The position numbers and the translations under genes are program-made. Shown piece after piece: positions 35,133 to 47,180 of a stretch of DNA of 64,000 nucleotides. Every line of letters starts with the position of its first letter. The stretch's first letter is position 1. Below the pieces are notes generated by a model that saw nothing but the letters and a program-made list of their open reading frames with translations, was not told the DNA's origin and ran no database searches. Origin of the DNA: Chaenocephalus aceratus (Eukaryota > Chordata > Actinopteri > Perciformes > Channichthyidae); contig CM043800.1 in NCBI GenBank assembly GCA_023974075.1, positions 24,060,218 to 24,124,217 on the forward strand, written 5' to 3'.

Positions 35133-36995
35133 TTATCCGTGGTCGGGTCGCGGGGGTAGCAGTTCCAGCAGAGAGCCCCAAACTTTCTTTTCCCTGGCGA
35201 CATCAACCAGCTCTGACTGGGGGATCCCAAGGCGCTCCCAGGCCAGCGAAGAGATATAATCCCTCCACCTGGTCCTAGGTCTACCCCTTGGTCTCTTCCC
35301 AGCTGGACGTGCCTGGAACACCTCCCTAGGGAGGCGCCCAGGTGGCATCCTAACTAGGTGCCCGAACCACCTCAACTGGCTTCTTTCGACGCGAAGGAGG
35401 AGCGGCTCAACTCCGAGTCCCTCCCTGATGACCGAACTTCTCACCTTATCTCTAAGGGAGACACCAGCCACCCGGCGGAGGAAACCCATCTCGGCCGCTT
35501 GTATCCGCGATCTCGTTCTTTCGGTCATGACCCATCCTTCATGACCATAGGTGAGGGTAGGAACGAAAATGGCCCGGTAGACAGAGAGCTTTGCCTTCTG
35601 GCTCAGCTCCCTTTTCGTCACAACGGTGCGGTAAAGCGACTGCAGTACCGCTCCCGCTGCTCCGATTCTCCGGCCCATCTCACGCTCCATTGTTCCCTCA
35701 CTCGAGAACAAGACCCCGAGATACTTGAACTCCTTCACTTGGGGTAAGGACTCATTCCCTACTTGGAGTGGACAGTCCATCGGTTTCCTGCTGAGAACCA
35801 TGGCCTCAGATTTGGAGGTGCTGATCCTCATCCCAGCCGCTTCACACTCGGTTGCGAACCGATCCAGTGAGTGCTGAAGGTCGCAGACCGATGAAGCCAT
35901 TAGAACCACATCATCTGCAAAAAGCAGTGGTGCAATCCTTAGGCCACCGAACTGGCGGAGGCCCCCCTGGCGGAGGCCAACCCTCACCGTAAATGGGTCC
36001 GACTTACTGCCGAGGACCCGGACACAGCTCTCGCTTTGGGAGTACAGAGATTGGATGGCCCTGAGTAGAGACCCCCTCACCCCATACTCCTGCAGCACCT
36101 CCCACAGTAACTCCCTGGGAACCCGGTCATACGCCTTCTCCAAGTCTACAAAACACATGTAGACCGGATAAGCGTACTCCCAGGCCCCCTCCAGGATCCT
36201 TGCGAGAGTAAAAAGCTGATCCGTCATTCCACGACCAGGACGGAATCCGCATTGTTCCTCCTCAATCTGAGGTTCGACAATCGGCCTGACCCTCCTTTCC
36301 AGTACCTTGGAGTAAACTTTCCCGGGGAGGCTGAGTAGTGTGATGCCTCTGTAATTGGCACACACCCTCTGATCCCCCTTTTTAAAAAGGGGAACCACCA
36401 CCCCGGTCTGCCACTCCTTCGGTACCGTTTCCGACTTCCACGCAACGTTGATGAGACGTGTCAACCATGACAGTCCCTCAACACCCAGAGCCTTCAGCAT
36501 TTCCGGGCGGATCTCATCCACCCCCGGGGCTTTGCCACTGTGGAGTTGTTTGACGACCTCAGTGACCTCCCCCCGGGAGATTGGTGTTGATCCCCCGTCA
36601 TACTCCAGCTCTGCCTCTAACATAGAGGGCGGAGTTGTCGGGTTCAGGAGTTCCTCAAAGTGTTCCTTCCAACGCCCCAACACTCCATCAGTTGAGGTCA
36701 ACAACGTCCCATCCTTACTGTACACAGCTTGGATGGTCCCCTGCTTCCCCCTCCTGAGGTGTCGGACAGTTTTCCAGAACAACTTTGGTGCCGCCCGAAA
36801 GTCCTTCTCCATGTCTTCTCCGAACTTCTCCCACACCCGCTGCTTTGCCTCGGCCACGGATGAGGCTGCTGCCCTTCGGGCCCGTCGGTACCTTGCAACT
36901 GCCTCGGGAGTCCCCTGGGATAACAAATCCCTGAAGGCCTTCCCTGACCACCGGTGTCCACCAGGAGGTTCGAGGGTTACCGCCCCTTGAGGCAC
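35133..36995 (-). pseudogene. Rex3 reverse transcriptase domain with internal deletion
   Basis: This 620-codon frame has VVVPLFKKGDQRVCANYRGI, QCGFRPGRG, motif A CFVDLEKAYDRVP, motif B VGLRQG, and motif C PLLFADDVVLMASS. The segment between motifs B and C is about 25 residues shorter than usual for RTE elements: GLRQG runs at once into GLRQFGGLRIAPLLFADD. The deletion keeps frame and lies at a repeated CTGGCGGAGGCC-like phrase (about 35,949-35,978). The C-terminal thumb region (EFKYLGVLF, GHEGWVMTE, WFGHLVRMP) is intact. The true N-terminus is in the upstream frame. Confidence 0.85.
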
Positions 36996-38082
36996 CTAGG
37001 ACCTTGAGACCACAGCTCCCCGCCGCAGCTTCGGCAATAGAGGCTTTGAACACCGACCACTCTGGTTCAATGTCCCCAACCTCCACAGGAATGCCCGAAA
37101 AGCTCCGCCGGGGGTGTGAGTTGAAGGCCTCCTGAACTTGGGCCTCCTCCAGACGTTCCCAGTTCACCCGAACTACACGTTTGGGCTTACCAGGTCTATC
37201 CAGAGGCTTCCCCCGCCACTCGACCCAACTCACCACCAGATGGTGATCAGTTGACAACTCCGCCCCTCTCTTTACCCGAGTGTCCAAAACATACGGCCTC
37301 AGGTCCGATGATACGATAACGAAATCGATCATGGACCTTCTGCCTAGGGTGCTCTGGTACCACGTACACTTATGAGCATCCTTATGCTCGAACATGGTGT
37401 TTGTTATGGCCAATCCATGACTAGCACAGAAGTCTAGTAACAAACCACCACTCCGGTTCAGATCAGGGGGGCCGTTCCTCCCAATCACGCCCCTCCAAGT
37501 GTCTCCATCATTGCCCACATGTGCGTTGAAGTCTCCCAGCAAGATTAAAGAGTCCCCTTCAGGAGCCCCATACAGGACTCTTTCCAGGGTCTCCAAGAAG
37601 GCCGTATACTCTGAACTGCTGTTGGGTGCATAAGCACACACAACAGTCAGAGTTTTCCCCCCCATAACCCGCAGGCGTAGGGAGGCGACCCTCTCGTCCA
37701 CTGGGGTAAACTCCAACAACGAAGCACCTAACCGGGGACTTGTGAGTATCCCCACACCCGCCCGGCGCCTCACACCTTGAGCAACTCCGGAGAAGAATAG
37801 AGTCCAACCCCTATCCAGAAGTAAGGTTCCAGAGCCGACGCTGTGCGTAGAGGTGAGCCCAACCAGATCCAACTGGTACCGCTCCACCTCCCGCACAAGC
37901 TCCGGCTCCTTCCCCCCCAGAGAGGTGACGTTCCACGTCCCCAAAGCCAGCTTCTGCCGCCCGGGTCTGGTCCGTCGAGACCCTCCGCTTTCACTGCCAC
38001 CCTTCTGGCAGCGCACCCGACCCCATCGTTGTTTCCCGTAGGTGGTGGGCCCGCGGGACGGAGAAGCGGACGTGTTGCCCAC
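36715..38082 (-). pseudogene. Rex3 AP endonuclease domain
   Basis: The frame encodes an apurinic-like endonuclease that nicks target DNA for reverse transcription: [36 protein letters not shown] and [12 protein letters not shown] carry the usual Asn, Glu/Asp and His positions. It reads into WWTPVVRE and then loses frame near 36,930-36,960, where the RT frame (35,133-36,995) takes over. No clear initiator is seen. Confidence 0.8.
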
Positions 38083-38276
38083 GTTGCCTTTTCGGGCTGG
38101 GCCCGGCCGGGCTCCGTGGCAAGCCCGGCCACCAGACGCTCGCCGACGAGTCCTCCTTCTGGGCCTGGCTCCAGAAGGGGACCCCGGAAGGATGGTTCAT
38201 GACCGACTTCCTCCGGGCCGGGTATCCTCACTTCTTGTGTCGTCTTTCATGAGGTCTTTGTAGCATATTATTTCGA

Positions 38277-38375
38277 TGAGAGATGAGCAGATCGCCACTG
38301 GGCTTTCAACTAAAGACACAGCCACGCAAAAACTGCGGCATTTGTACAGCTCTTTATGGGTACTGCAATTAGTGA
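38277..38375 (+). repeat. fragment of the 46.2-46.4 kb repeat, inverted relative to it
   Basis: GAGCAGATCGCCACTGGGCT and the bases after it match, in reverse orientation, part of the hAT element at 46,336-46,430. The conserved reading (EQIATGLSTKDT) suggests a coding origin. Confidence 0.6.
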
Positions 38376-38499
38376 AGTGCTTTCCTCCGTGGTGAAACGA
38401 TCAGCACTGCACCACAGAGGAAAGCAGCAGAAAGTCACCTGGAGTTAAAGAGAGCGGGGCTAAATTGCGTGCATGGCTTCCTGCTATGGAACGCCCTTT

Positions 38500-38625
38500 G
38501 CGCCACAATTCGCGTGTTTATTCGCGCGTAGTTTCGCGCGGATTAACGGGGAGGTCCGTTTATTCCCGCGAAACTACGCGCGAATAAACGGGGAGGTCCG
38601 TTTTATAAACGGGGAGGTCCGTTTG
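38500..38625. repeat. GC-rich palindrome with AACGGGGAGGTCCGTT repeats
   Basis: TTTATTCGCGCGTAGTTTCG is inverted as CGAAACTACGCGCGAATAAA about 20 nt further on, a long near-perfect hairpin. The spacer motif AACGGGGAGGTCCGTT recurs three times, at about 38,548, 38,588 and 38,608. Confidence 0.7.
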
Positions 38626-39341
38626 AGTTCAAAGTTTCAGTAACCAATCAGTGAAGAGCAAAGCCAGTCCAAAGCAATCTGTAGATGAAAAGTTCCTAAC
38701 ATTGTGAGGCTGTAAATTGTACGATATTCCAGATTCAGGGGACTATGTATTAATTTGGCTTTCAATATAATAAATATATCAATCAATATAACCTGCCTTG
38801 TCTTTTAAAATAAAATCGCCTTATCTTACTGAAGTTAAGGGTATTTATGTCTCCTTAAATCACCTTTTAAATGTACTTCTTATAACATGGCATGGTGTAA
38901 CATATCAAAATGTTCAGTCTCTGGTCTTGCTACAAATGCAATGTCACTCACCTTAGAGCACTGTCTTATGAGATACTTAGCTTAGAAATCAGATTTTTGG
39001 AAAACTTCAAAACTCTTGTGAAAACACAGATGTACTCATGTCATTCATTTTTTTGGTGTTTCAGATTGGGTTTACCAACGTTTTTGGTTCACAAAAGTAG
39101 TGAAATATATGAATTACACTATATGCCTATATACATGTGTTGTTCATGTCTAAAACGAAAATGTGTAAATTAGAATTTGGAGTAAAATAGTTCTATCACT
39201 CTACTTTAACCACAGAAAAGTTACATCAGGACTGATTCATGACTTCATATTCCATACTGAGGTTCATGTGATGTGTACAAATACAAATTGAGCATTACAA
39301 CTTTTTTTTTAACCAAATATTTATGTTAACATAAGAAACTG
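38626..39341. other. intergenic, nothing recognised
   Basis: AT-rich, with short chance ORFs and no bounded repeat. Confidence 0.4.
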
Positions 39342-40020
39342 TAAAATCCAACCTGATCTCACCAGAATGCGTGACTCCACCACGACTCCTTAACACCACA
39401 ATGCGTGGTGGAGTCACGAACTACTTTATAGCTTGGAGTAACTCACGGGAGGCTTCTTTTATTTTATTTGTATTCATAATTATTTTTATTTTTCGTCAGA
39501 ATGTAAAAATTACATTAGTTACGAATTTGTGTTCTCAAAAAACAGTGCATTGTGTGTAATGCAACTGTGATTTTTATTAAATTAGTTAGTTTTTAAGGAA
39601 GGCCAGAGCTTCAGCTGTGTCAAATAGATTGTTCCCTTGAGTTAACGTTATTTAAAAGATAATGATCATGTCCCCTGTATTGTATTACGAGCGTCCATTC
39701 CCATTGGATAACGGATCATTTTACACCCGGAAGTAAGTAGCCTATTCTCCTTACTGTCGATTGATTTTACAGTGATATCTGCACTACTCATCGACTAAAA
39801 AACACCAGATTATCCTTGTTAATTACACAACATTGATTGGCTTGAATTGTTTACAATGCTTTTGTATTTTCCCCCTTCGATTTGGAGAAACACATTTTTT
39901 TTCGGAGTTTTAGGATGGCCGAAGACACTATACTACCCAGAATCCTCAGCTATCGTTTGGGACTACACCATGTGCTTAGCTTGACAAACCCCGTGATCAG
40001 TCCTCAACCTCTGTGATTGG

Positions 40021-41854
40021 ATGCGCGAAGTTTACACAGAGCGTCAAAAAGGACTTTGAAATGGAATGAAACCCATCGACGGCACACTATTCAAAACAGG
40101 AATCGAACGTGTCCTTACCCCCCCCCCCCCCCCTTAGGTCACAGGCTCCTCCAACAGTGCTACGCAATAAAACAGATACACAGAAAAAATTGTGAAATAG
40201 TGCAATAAGAGTCTATATACAAGTGATTGGAATATGATATATTAGATAAATAATTTCTAAGTAGCAGCCAGATGAATGTTATTTCTAAGTTCAGGTGTTT
40301 AATAATCGTATAGCCTGTGGGATGAAGCTGTCTCTGTGTCTGGTGGTTTTAGTCCGGATGCTGCGGTACCGCCTGCCAGACTGCAGCAGACAGAACAGTT
40401 TGTGGCTGGGGTGATGGGGTCTTTTATAATCCTGAGGGCTTTCTTTAAGGTTAACCTGGTATTTTTACTCCACTACATTTATTTGAGTTACTTTACAGAT
40501 TTGGATCAATGATGTGAAATATAAACAACCCTTAAATCAGACTTTAGTTACACCTGAATGAAATTCAGTGAAGGTGATTGTCAAGTGCCAACAATCAGGA
40601 GAGATATTTGATAGTTGGTGCTTGAGAAGACTAAATATTTATCTGCAGATCCGTTTAAAGCATATTCATTACTCGTTATTCTCTAATAGTTCATTAAAGA
40701 CTGTATATAATTGCTATTTTGCACATCCCTTTCAAGATTTCAAGATTTTCTAAGGTTTATTGACATATCATATACACAACAGTGTAGTTATGCAATGAAT
40801 GAAAAACTTGGGTCACAGGTTCCTCAACAGTGCATTACAAGACATCTATCAATGTGTGTATACTTCCACCATTACACTGTCGTATTCTGCACATTTCTTT
40901 AAATAAAGCCTTATTAGTTAGCACATCCTCCTATCAGCCACTAAACTGTTTTACTCTAGATATCATTTGAGTATCTTCTTGATATTTTCTATTCTATATA
41001 ATTGACCTTCTACTTTCCCACTATTTTGTATGTACTCAATTTTTCCCTTTAAACTGGGTTTTCTTCGGAAGTTTTTCCTTGTACGATGTGAGGGTCTAAG
41101 GACAGAGGGTGTCGTATTGTCATACTGATATTCTGTACACACTGTGAAGACCACTGAGACAAATGTAACATTTGTGATATTGGGCTATATAAATAAACAT
41201 TGATTGATTGATTGACTCTTAATATTTAAATGTTTTCATAAAATATAACACATTCAAAAGTGCTTTACAAAAATGAAAGACATTAAGAAAAAGGCATTTT
41301 AAACAGTCATTAAAAAGCAACACAATCTTCCTGCATTGCAATTACTCTAAACGTGTAATAACGTGCTTTAACCAGTAGGTGGTTTGGGTTAAAAGCATAG
41401 GTTAAAAGGCTGTCAAGTTTACAGTGTTAACAAAATAAAATATACTGCTGTTTCCGGTTTAGTTTACGACGAATATTACTTTGTTATTGTTTTGATATTT
41501 GTAACACAAAAGCGATGGAAAAAACCCATAGCAACAAAAAAAGGATGGTCTTAACATGACCCAGTCATCTAGTAGTTAATAAAAACAATAATATCAAAAC
41601 AAAATATTACTACTAACTTTATTGTGAAATTAAAACAGAACGGTAAAAGAATAGTTTCCGGTCTATTCTGATGCCCGATCTCTGTAGATAAATAAAGAAC
41701 TACGACAGATGTGTAATATTTAATGCAGCCAAACCATTTATTACAATGCAGTCATGTGATGACTTTCAAAGAGTAAAGCAAGCACTGCTGAATAAAGTAT
41801 GATTTTCTCTTTTACGAAACGTTTTTTTTCATATGGAATGCAGTTGGAGGTCAA
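40021..41854. other. fold-back interior, composite of repeat fragments
   Basis: It contains a C run (40,119-40,134), two diverged copies of a GGTCACAGGCTCCTCCAACA-like phrase (about 40,137 and 40,804), a fragment of the ACTTTTACT-type hAT MITE (about 40,453-40,730) and a probable LINE 3' tail. No gene is seen. Confidence 0.5.
41000..41217 (+). mobile_element. probable LINE 3' end with (ATTG)n tail
   Basis: The phrases AGTTTTTCCTTGTACGATG, AGGGTCTAAGGACAGAGGGT and TTGGGCTATATAAATAAACA followed by repeats of TTGA are characteristic of the 3' UTR of a fish CR1/L2-type retrotransposon. The clade is uncertain. Confidence 0.45.
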
Positions 41855-42724
41855 CCAATCAAAGAGCTTGAGGACTGATCACGGGGTTTGTCAAGCTAAG
41901 CACATGGTGTAGTCCCAAACGATAGCTGAGGATTCTGGGTAGTGTAGTGTCTTCTGCCGTCAAAAACTCCGAACAAATATTTGTTTCTCCGAATCGAAGG
42001 GGGAAAATACAAAAGCATTGTACACAATTCAAACCAATCAATGTTGTGTAATTAACAAGGATAATTTGGTGTTTTTTAGTCGATGAGTAGTGCAGATATC
42101 ACTGTAAAATCAATCGACAGTAAGGAGAATAGGCTACTTACTTCCGGGTGTAAAATTATCCGTTATCCAATGGGAATGGACGCTCGTAATACAATACAGG
42201 GGACATGATCATTATCTTTTAAATAACTAACTAAAGGGAACAATCTATTTGACACAGCTGAAGCTCTGGCCTTCCTTAAAAACTAACTAATTTAATAAAA
42301 ATCGCAGTTGCATTACACACAATGCACTGTTTTTTGAGAACACAAATTCGTAACTAATGTAATTTTTACATTCTGACGAAAAATTTAAATAATTATGAAT
42401 ACAAATAAAATAAAAGAAGCCTCCCGTGAGTTACTACAAGCTATAAAGTAGATTTAAAAAATGTTGTATAGAATAAAAGCTCACTGCGGGACGTTGTAGA
42501 AATGCGTGTGTGCACCACGACAAAGGAGCCTCATTCACTTTACATTGGGGTTGTTTGCATGGTACCGACACGTAATTGTAACAAAGTTCGTGACTCCACC
42601 ACGCATTGTGGTGTTAAGGAGTCGTGGTGGAGTCACGCATTCTGGTGAGATCAGGTTGGTAAAATCTCAATATTTACAATACAGGGTTCATACACTTTTT
42701 CACCAATGATTTTAAATGACTCTT

Positions 42725-42922
42725 TCATGTGGCCTCGCCCATATTCGAAATATTGAATATGTTACAACACAGTTTGCATTTAGCACGTCTTGGGTCAATG
42801 TCTTTTGATAACCACAATTGGTACTTATTCTTTAGAAGCCATACATTGTTGAAACTGTACTTCCCTGGCATCTTTATATCAAATAGTAGCTCCTGTAGAC
42901 TAGTGGGCGTGATTGTAAACAT
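42725..42922 (-). pseudogene. BED-like zinc finger fragment of a transposase
   Basis: The 65-residue frame has W-L-x-K-D then CKLCCNIFNISNMGEAT, the first half of a C2HC-type DNA-binding finger. It ends at the left terminus of the element. No downstream transposase domain remains. Confidence 0.5.
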
Positions 42923-42946
42923 CTCTCACCAGCGAAATACTGCCAC

Positions 42947-43917
42947 TAGGGGTGTCACGGTATCCGTATTCGTCCCGTACCGTCACGGTTCGGACGTCAC
43001 GGTTCGGCACATGCAGTCACACGGCGAATACGCCTTTTTTTTTACGAGTGGGAAAAAAGTAATTCAGGGCAGTATCCACTACACTATATATAATCCAGGG
43101 GGCGGTATTGCGCCTAAAAGCTGTTTGCCAGCTGCCCTTAAACAACAAATGAAGAACAAGAAGAAACACAACAAAACGAACAAAATACAAGAAGAAGAAA
43201 AGTTAGTATGGTGAGTTCAGATAACACACAGGAGCTAGAACCCACCTGCTTCTTTTAAATCAGCTGTGTGGGAACATTTCGGGTTCCCTGTGGACTACAA
43301 TAACGATGAGGTGTGCGAGTGGTGGATCGGACGAGGACGGTGTGTCGGCGTTGTTCTACAGCGGTGCGGTATGCTAATGGGAACACACGCCAAACATGCT
43401 AAATCATATCAGAAGGCATCACCCATATTTGCCAATCACCGGAGCCCGGCAAAAGACAACAGCTGATCCCCGCTGTTTTTAAGAAGCCAATAGACATGAG
43501 AGCCGAGAGACCAAAAATAAATAACGGAAGCTTTTGGCATATGTTTTTCAACGACTTTGCTCTCTTGAAACACTTTCTTATTATTTATAATGTAATATTT
43601 TCAAGACATCCTTTTTAGTTTTACAGCTTGATGAAACCTTTTTGTTTGACATCAGCCATTATAGATAATATGGCCATCTGAGTGTGTGTGGTACTGTTTG
43701 TGGTTTGTTTTTAACTGTTTAATACAGTTAATTATTCAAAATGTCAGAGTTCTTTATTTTTAAACTGAAACTTGCACTACTGTTCAAACATAAATAACAA
43801 CAAACCTGGAATTATGCATTTGGGACTTTTTTTTGCTTTTTTGTTGTTGTACCGAACCGTGACCTTCAAACCGAGGTACGAACTGAACCTTGACTTCTGT
43901 GAACCGTTACACCCCTA
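42947..43917 (+). mobile_element. hAT element with 8-bp target duplication ACTGCCAC
   Basis: The target duplication is at 42,939-42,946 and 43,918-43,925. The ends are TAGGGGTGTCACGG and CCGTTACACCCCTA. A plus-strand remnant near 43,262-43,420 (VWEHFGFPVDYNNDE, followed after a frame change by a Cys-x-x-Cys motif) is the start of a BED zinc finger. It is inserted in the CAGGGTTC element. Confidence 0.85.
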
Positions 43918-44122
43918 ACTGCCACAGTTGCCATTTTACGTTTCATTATACGATACAGTATTTATTATCATTATAGTATTACTATTTCGGCGATTAGATA
44001 ACATATACATTATATTTGATGCAACTTTAGTTATATTTCCATGACTTTTCCGAAACTTTGGGAAAAATATTGCATTCCATGACTTTTCCAGGTTTTTAAT
44101 GACTGTACGAACCCTGACAATA

Positions 44123-44842
44123 TCAGAACTTTCTCAACCAACTATTCATTATAAATGTAAAGACAGGGGGAGCAGTGCCAAGGTCTTTGTCTGTCTTCCA
44201 AGACAGTGGGTCTGGCTGCTGTGTAGGTGATGGTGCATGGGCTGCTGGTGGCTGTGTCGGTGGGAGGGAGGTGTGCTAGGCGAGACTTCTTTGCTGGCTG
44301 GGTTGATCGTGATGGCTGTGGTGGAGGCCTTTGTACCGAGGTGTATCTTAATCTTGTGGCAGGCACAGATGGAGATGGAAGCTGCTGTAGTGATGCTGGT
44401 CCTCTGGTCCTTGGTGGTGATGGCTCTGGTGAAGGCCCTTGAGCCACGGTAGATCTTGACCTGGGTGCAGGCACAGATGGAGGTTCTTGCTGCTAGGCCC
44501 AGGCAGCTGTGAAATCGGAAAAATAAATATAGGACAATAATTACTACTAAGTTCATTAAAATATAAAGTTCAAGTGGAATGTTTCTCAAGCACAAATAAC
44601 AATGCACAACTCAAAATAAAATGGGGAGGTGGGACAGGACAGGAGTCTCTCTCTCTCTTACAACCTATTTAACTAAACCCACACAATGAAAGTACACTAT
44701 TACTGTAATATTTACATTTACCTATCTTCAAATGGATCCTTGTTGTTGTTGCTGTATTCTCCAGGTTCTGATGCTCCATCTCCACTGCTGCTAGTGTTAC
44801 AAGTCTGCTGTGCAGAGATGGTAATCAGATAATAAGCCTGTT
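44123..44842 (-). CDS. possible proline-rich two-exon ORF, unrecognised
   Basis: On the minus strand a frame at 44,142-44,474 encodes a 110-residue Pro/Ser/Arg-rich peptide with a repeated SVPA-x-R-x-R-x-T motif. Upstream, a CTGCACAG acceptor and a GTAAATG donor bracket a possible exon at about 44,728-44,805 (TSSSGDGASEPGEYS). The composition suggests a disordered transposase N-terminus, but the exons do not join convincingly in phase. This may be noncoding. Confidence 0.25.
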
Positions 44843-45700
44843 GAACAGGAGAAAAGAATGAAGCAGAGGGAAAGTTGCCGCCGTTTGTGTGGTTGTCCTA
44901 GCCAGTATTTATTAAACACATCAATAAATTCACTTACACATTATATCCGTTCTCTATTTATCTAATCATTCTCTGGTTTGACGCCACATATCTCTGCGTT
45001 GTGTGGTCGAATGAATATGACTTCCTTCTTGCCAACCAGCTTTATTATCTGTGCAAACAGAATATAAGGAAATGGCTTCACCAGCTTTCTACCTCAATAC
45101 TTCTCAGTGAGGCTTGAAGCTAACTGAGAATGTAATCATACATTTAGCCAATCAAAATAACTGTATGTCTGACATATTTCGTTTTCTAATCAAAAATGGA
45201 CATACATCTACATGCCATATTATGACTTTCATGAAGGATTAAAGCCTTTTTCATTTACAGTATATAATACAGTGATAACAGATAACACACACAACCCGAC
45301 TGTACTCACTTTAACATGGCTGTTGTACAGGCACAATATTAGCATAGCATTAGCGCTTTAGCATTTAAATAATATGAACAATTATGACCTCAGACCAGCA
45401 TTTCACATATTTATAAAAACAGAATAAACTTGAAATGTAAGCCAGACTAGTGCATGGGACTCATACACATAGTAACATTTGTAGAGCTACATTATTCAGG
45501 GAGCAACAGCCTGTGTTAAAGAAGCTAGCGGACGCCATTAGCCACACGCTAGTAGCGTAGCTCACAGAATGACATTAAACTACACATAATACAGTTTCAA
45601 AGACACTTCTTGGATCGAAATATGACATAATCTGTGTACACACTACTAACCTGTTGAACAGGGGAAATGAATGAAGCAGAGGGAAAGTTGCTGCCGTGTG
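44843..45700. repeat. short direct repeat bracketing 0.8 kb
   Basis: CCTGTTGAACAGG then GAATGAAGCAGAGGGAAAG occurs at about 44,838-44,893 and 45,649-45,700, 0.8 kb apart in the same orientation. The enclosed sequence is noncoding. It may be a local duplication. Confidence 0.6.
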
Positions 45701-45734
45701 TGTGTGTGTGTCTGTCGTTTCTCTCATAGATATA

Positions 45735-47180
45735 TATGGTTTCTCTAACGCTAAACCGGAAGTGGGGCTAAGAACGGCGAACTTAAAGATAACAATACCA
45801 TTAGCACTCCTAGTGGTGACTTTTTGAACTGCAAACAAATTATAACAAAATGCTTTAAGGCAGCACACTGTTTGAAGCGCTGCACATTATATAAACTAAC
45901 GCTACACACGGCAACGACATTAACTGCAAACAGTCGTGACTTGTGTGAAGTGTAACATTAAACAATATATTAACATATTAAATATAACATTTATGACACC
46001 ACTCGTTCCACTCAGTAACCCTCTTTGGTCTAAGACATGTGATGGTCTATACCAGGGGTGGGGAACCTCCGGCCTCCGGGCCGTATACGGCCCGCGAGAC
46101 AATTTGGTACGGCCCTCGAGGTAATTTATAAACATACGCAAAAAAGAAAAAAATGTAAGAAATCTAGACTGCAAAACAATTAAACAAGCGAGTGCCTGTT
46201 TTTCCTGGCCAAGGTCAGGGTCCTTGACACAACACGAGCCTACGTGTCATCACGTAGTATATGTCTCGACGTCTCGACTGACAGAGGTGCAGTTCTGACG
46301 GAGAGCACCAGAACACTACTCCAGTACTTCAGAAATTGCAGTACCGATAAGGAGCCGTACACATGTCGCAGTTTCTGCGTGTCTGTGTCTTTAGTTGAAA
46401 GCCCAGTGGCGATCTGCTCATCTGTCATACTGATCATACAGTCAATAACTTTGTTGTTATTAGCATCTGGTTAGCTAGCTATGCTAACGAATATAAGAAG
46501 CTTTTTCTACAACCAGTGAGGTAAAGGCACATCTTTATATGATCATTATAGTTATAAAAAAATAAGAGAATAAAGTAAACAGGTATAAAATACTATGACA
46601 GTAAAAAAAAGTTGTTATTAATAAAGAAGAATACAGTTTGAAAGGGGAGTGATTTGTAAAATATCCATAAAGAAAAATAAATCTGCTTCCAGTTCTGTTT
46701 CATATGGGTGTTGAGAGATGTGTCCATAGATCTCCTAATTGTGATCTCAAAGTGCACCAGATTTATGCTTTTAACTTCAACATTTAAAAAAAAAATCTTC
46801 CCGGGGGATCATGCCCCCCGGACCCCCCTAGAGGAGGTTAGGTCCCCCTCCCACTTAAATCATGTTCACATGTATAGGAAACTAAATACATTTGCACACA
46901 TCTTGTGTCCATATCTTTCTGTTTTGGTGGTCACGCCACACCGTGCACGTGCATGCATACGCGAGTCATGGTGAGATATCTGGATTAAGAGGTTGCTTTT
47001 TCTTTGCACAGAATGAAATGAATGGGCTGTGATTTTAGTTTTTTTAAGCAGAGGTCAATAATTTGCACGGCCCTCTGAGGATATTGTAAAAATTGAAATG
47101 GCCCTTGAGAGGAAAAAGGTTCCCCACCCCTGGTCTATACACTATCATCTTCTCCATCCATTTACACAAGTGTGATGTTA
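45735..47180. repeat. left arm of a large inverted repeat (partner 52,275-52,625)
   Basis: From AACGCTAAACCGGAAGTG near 45,748 rightwards, the sequence is the inverse of the right arm, for about 350 nt once the hAT element at 46,053-47,132 is removed. The match ends near CACAAGTGTGATGTTA. The arms are about 5 kb apart at their inner edges. Confidence 0.75.
46053..47132 (-). mobile_element. hAT element with 8-bp target duplication GTCTATAC
   Basis: The target duplication is at 46,045-46,052 and 47,133-47,140. The ends are CAGGGGTGGGGAACCT and AGGTTCCCCACCCCTG, perfect inverses. The right arm at about 52,310 preserves the uninterrupted site. A minus-strand frame (46,240-46,437) has EQIATGLSTKDT, a coding remnant shared with 38,277. 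Confidence 0.9.

Larger units (their letters stand above)
35106..38270 (-). mobile_element. Rex3/RTE-type LINE, nearly full length
   Basis: The element lies on the minus strand, with an AP endonuclease followed by reverse transcriptase and a 3' tail of (GATG/TCCA)n at 35,106-35,122. Short length, single fused polyprotein and microsatellite tail fit the RTE clade, specifically Rex3 of fish. One frameshift joins the two domains and the RT lacks part of its palm. It is non-autonomous. Confidence 0.8.
39348..42659. mobile_element. fold-back element, 3.3 kb, with arms of 0.67-0.8 kb
   Basis: The ends CCAACCTGATCTCACCAGAA and TTCTGGTGAGATCAGGTTGG are perfect inverse copies, flanked by TAAAAT at 39,342-39,347 and 42,660-42,665. 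The arms (39,348-40,020 and 41,855-42,659) match over almost their whole length; the left arm lacks about 130 nt present in the right arm near 42,430-42,575. Each terminus holds a further palindrome (GGTGGAGTCACG / CGTGACTCCACC). No transposase frame is visible. Superfamily is unknown. Confidence 0.8.
42682..44116 (-). mobile_element. CAGGGTTC-ended element with nested hAT
   Basis: The ends CAGGGTTCATACAC and GTACGAACCCTG are inverse, with ACAATA on both flanks (42,676-42,681 and 44,117-44,122). Minus-strand 42,725-42,922 encodes KYQLWLSKDIDPRRAKCKLC and a later NISNMGEAT, the N-terminal zinc finger pattern of a hAT-related transposase. A second hAT copy is inserted at 42,947. Confidence 0.65.

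Noticed and set aside
35358..36990. Plus-strand ORFs of 129 and 180 codons
   Set aside because: They are antisense shadows of the Rex3 reverse transcriptase.
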